Positions 6,757-8,279 of a stretch of DNA of 8,279 nucleotides are shown here, one piece after another. Within the stretch, counting starts at the first letter, position 1; each line of letters opens with the position of its first letter. The position numbers and the translations under genes are program-made. The stretch spans positions 1 to 8,279 of the forward strand of contig JASHSC010000030.1 in assembly GCA_030036915.1 (NCBI GenBank), written 5' to 3'. The notes under the pieces were generated by a model. The model ran no database searches. It was not told where the DNA came from and saw only the letters and a program-made list of their open reading frames with translations. This stretch comes from Terriglobia bacterium (lineage in GTDB: Bacteria; Acidobacteriota; Terriglobia; UBA7540).

Positions 6757-8022
6757 ATGAGCAAGTTGGTGCTCCCGCACGGGAGCAGGGAACTGAGGCC
6801 GCTCCTACTCGAGGGCCCGCAGCGTGAGGAGGAAAGAAGGAAAGCCGAAAGGCTCAAGCGCGTTCCCATGACCACGCGCGAAACGAGCGACCTGATCATG
6901 CTGGGCATTGGGGCGTTCACACCGCTCGAAGGCTTCATGGGCAGAGACGATTGGCGAGGCTGCTGCGAAACCTATAGTCTGCCGGGAAAGAAGGGTCTGT
7001 TTTGGCCCATCCCCGTCACGCTCTCGGCAGCGGATGACTTGGCCGGCACGATTGCGGTCGGTGAAGAAGTGGCATTGTGGGACGTCGAAACGGAAAGCAT
7101 CATGGGAACCCTGAAAGTGGAGGAGAAGTACTCCATCGATAAAGAGTACGAGTGCAAGCAGATATTCCGGACCGCGGACCCAGCTCATCCGGGCGTGCAG
7201 AAGGTCTTAGGGCAGGTCCCGGTGAACCTTGCAGGTCCCGTAAAGGTGATCTCAGAGTCCTATTACCCCGAAATGTTCAAGGGAATCTATCAGCGCCCTG
7301 CCGAATCGCGCCGGCTATTCGAAGAGCGCGGATGGAACACAGTCGCAGCGCTGCAACTCCGCAACCCCATGCACAACTCCCACGCGTATTTGGCGTGGAT
7401 TGCCATCGAAGTCTGCGACGGCGTATACGTCCACCAATTGGTGGGCAAGCTCAAGCCCGGCGACATCCCGGCCGAAGTCCGCGTGAAGGCCATCGATGCT
7501 CTGGTGAGCAAGTACTTCCGCCGGGACCGCGTGATTCAGGGTGGATACCCGATGGAGATGCGCTATGCCGGGCCACGGGAGGCGCTGCTGCACGCGGTCT
7601 TCCGCCAGAATTACGGCTGCTCGCATCTCATCGTGGGCCGCGACCACGCGGGCGTGGGCAACTACTACGGCCCATTCGACTCCCAGAAGATCTTCCAGGA
7701 AATCCCGGAGGGTGCGCTCCAGTTGCGCCCACTCTGCATGGACTGGACCTTCTACTGCTACGAATGCGGCAGCATGGCGTCCATGAAGACCTGCCCGCAC
7801 GAGAGCAAGGCGGTGATCGATGAGAACGGGAAGTATCAAGGCGGTGCACGCCTGCTGCTTTCGGGAACGCTCCTGCGCAAGCTGATGAGCGAAGGCAAGC
7901 CGGTTCCGCCGGAATACTCGCGTCCCGAGGTGATTGCCATTCTGAAAGAGTACTATGACGGCCTCGAGGAAAAGGTGGAAGTGAAACTGCACGGCTTCGC
8001 GACAGGGGAGGCCAAAAGCTAA
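6757..8022 (+). CDS. sat: Sulfate adenylyltransferase (ATP sulfurylase)
   Basis: This 421-residue cytoplasmic enzyme makes adenosine 5'-phosphosulfate and pyrophosphate from sulfate and ATP, the first step of sulfate activation. It belongs to the homo-oligomeric Sat type, not the CysD/CysN type. Landmarks are the N-terminal region with MTTRETSDLIMLGIGAFTPL; QLRNPMHNSH (residues 200-209), the ATP-binding Q-x-RNP-x-HxxH motif, with Leu where Thr is common; MRYAGPREA; GRDHAG (294-299), the second nucleotide-binding motif; and a Cys cluster C334, C337, C346 with H348, as in zinc-containing bacterial and archaeal members. SGT-LLRKL closes the domain. The length matches single-domain members, with no fused APS kinase. 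No APS reductase, kinase or transporter gene is next to it, so assimilatory versus dissimilatory use cannot be decided. The start is fixed by GGAGGT. Its last four bases overlap a minus-strand frame that enters from the right edge. Confidence 0.95.
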   Translation: MSKLVLPHGSRELRPLLLEGPQREEERRKAERLKRVPMTTRETSDLIMLGIGAFTPLEGFMGRDDWRGCCETYSLPGKKGLFWPIPVTLSAADDLAGTIAVGEEVALWDVETESIMGTLKVEEKYSIDKEYECKQIFRTADPAHPGVQKVLGQVPVNLAGPVKVISESYYPEMFKGIYQRPAESRRLFEERGWNTVAALQLRNPMHNSHAYLAWIAIEVCDGVYVHQLVGKLKPGDIPAEVRVKAIDALVSKYFRRDRVIQGGYPMEMRYAGPREALLHAVFRQNYGCSHLIVGRDHAGVGNYYGPFDSQKIFQEIPEGALQLRPLCMDWTFYCYECGSMASMKTCPHESKAVIDENGKYQGGARLLLSGTLLRKLMSEGKPVPPEYSRPEVIAILKEYYDGLEEKVEVKLHGFATGEAKS

Positions 8023-8279
8023 ACGCGCACTTTCAGCTCGAGATGGATGGGGTAGCGCGACCTCCCGCGCGGGGCGAACAGTGGCAGGGGTGGAGGGACT
8101 CGAACCCCCGACCCTCGGATTAGAAAACCAATCCCCCACCGTTCACCCTGTTCGGATTCACGAATTTTCACTCGGATACAGGAGTTCTCATTCGGACCCG
8201 AGCCCCCAGTTCGGGCACGAGTATGCACCCCATTATGCACCCCGCCCCCAGCTCGCGCACGAAAAGAGCAACGGTTTTT
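8019..8279 (-). CDS. Partial open frame entering from the right edge; possible tail of an integrase reading through a tRNA fragment
   Basis: The minus-strand frame is open from the window edge to the stop at 8019-8021 (86 codons), so its start lies outside or is the GTG near 8240. The visible protein begins with a low-complexity stretch containing GVHNGVHTRARTGG, then a linker. It then reads GFLIRGSGVRVPPPLP, which is simply the tRNA fragment translated. Phage and island integrases commonly end next to or inside a tRNA attachment site, often with short repeated tails of this kind. No catalytic integrase motif is inside the window, so this identity is inferred from position only. It may equally be a non-coding frame kept open by GC-rich sequence. 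It overlaps the end of sat by four bases in antisense. Confidence 0.3.
   Translation of the reverse strand, partial: KNRCSFRARAGGGVHNGVHTRARTGGSGPNENSCIRVKIRESEQGERWGIGFLIRGSGVRVPPPLPLFAPRGRSRYPIHLELKVRV
8064..8073. repeat. Perfect palindrome CCCGCGCGGG downstream of sat
   Basis: This ten-base perfect palindrome lies 41 bases after the sat stop. It has no loop and no T-run, so it is weak as a terminator. It is noted only because it is the sole symmetric element between sat and the tRNA fragment. Confidence 0.25.
8082..8126 (-). pseudogene. 3' half of a tRNA-Arg(UCU), probable attachment site remnant
   Basis: Read on the minus strand from 8126 to 8082: an anticodon loop TTTCTAA (anticodon TCT, 8122-8124, flanked by U33 and A37); the 3' strand of the anticodon stem TCCGA; a variable region GGGTC; a perfect T-arm with GGGGG, TTCGAGT and CCCTC (one G-U pair); the 3' acceptor strand CACCCCT; G73; and an encoded CCA. 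The 5' half is absent. The bases 5' of the loop (TTGGT) do not pair with TCCGA properly, and there is no D-arm and no AGGGGTG acceptor strand at the required place. Similarity thus starts sharply at the anticodon loop, the usual crossover region of tyrosine integrases that use tRNA genes. The intact tRNA would be expected at the far end of the element, outside the window. Confidence 0.7.
8151..8190. repeat. Two 20-base tandem direct repeats next to the tRNA fragment
   Basis: Unit 8151-8170 and unit 8171-8190 agree at 15 of 20 positions (shared pattern TCGGAT-x-CA-x-GA-x-TT-x-TCA). The leading TTCGGA recurs at 8191, and TTCGGG at 8210, keeping a 19-20 base rhythm over four steps. Short direct repeats spaced by whole helical turns beside an att core are what arm-type integrase or excisionase sites look like, but this is inferred from pattern and position. 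Confidence 0.5.
8203..8262. repeat. Pair of 18-base direct repeats 42 bases apart, with an internal 10-base repeat
   Basis: The 18-base segments at 8203-8220 and 8245-8262 agree at 16 positions (pattern CCCCCAG-y-TCG-s-GCACGA). Between them TATGCACCCC occurs exactly twice, at 8222-8231 and 8234-8243, 12 bases apart. Both spacings are multiples of three, so in the minus-strand frame they give RARAGG/RARTGG and GVHN/GVHT repeats. Confidence 0.55.

Noticed and set aside
8082..8155. A complete tRNA gene on the minus strand
   Set aside because: Only the 3' half folds. The nearest 5' acceptor-like string, AGGGTG (8144-8149), is one G short and too close to the anticodon loop to leave room for a D-arm.

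Overview
This looks like a bacterial chromosome fragment of moderately high GC, with densely packed genes, Shine-Dalgarno-type ribosome binding sites and two proteins carrying Tat-type export signals. The mix of Tat-exported glycosidase-like proteins with a glutamine-amidotransferase-like domain, a tandem alpha/beta-hydrolase and a stand-alone ATP sulfurylase resembles Acidobacteriota (Solibacter/Bryobacter-like). Verrucomicrobiota or Planctomycetota cannot be excluded. The lineage is an inference; no marker gene proves it.

Left part (1-6057) is a carbohydrate-processing patch. It holds (a) the C-terminal 426 residues of a glycosidase-like protein on the + strand, cut by the window edge; (b) a convergent 789-residue protein with two alpha/beta-hydrolase units; and (c) divergently, a complete 740-residue Tat-exported protein with a glycosidase-type barrel, a GATase1-like (beta-galactosidase trimerisation type) domain and a C-terminal beta domain. 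Proteins (a) and (c) align along their C-terminal halves and look like family members flanking the esterase-like gene. Together they could act on a decorated glycan outside the cytoplasm: hydrolases for the backbone or side chains, and an esterase for acyl groups. No substrate can be read from the sequence.

Middle part (6063-8022) holds two cytoplasmic enzymes transcribed divergently. One is a small zinc deaminase very like the yeast FCY1 type of cytosine deaminase; the other is a sulfate adenylyltransferase (sat). The 238-base gap between them contains an imperfect 36-base hairpin, a smaller hairpin with the same stem ends, and an inverted repeat just before the sat ribosome binding site.

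Right end (8023-8279) is the most interesting part. The 3' half of an arginine tRNA (anticodon UCU, from the anticodon loop to an encoded CCA) lies on the minus strand without its 5' half. A minus-strand reading frame enters from the window edge and runs through this fragment, and 20-base tandem repeats lie immediately beyond it. This is what the distal attachment site of an element integrated into a tRNA gene looks like. The element, and probably its integrase, would lie just to the right of the window. No complete new defence or mobile system is visible inside the window itself.
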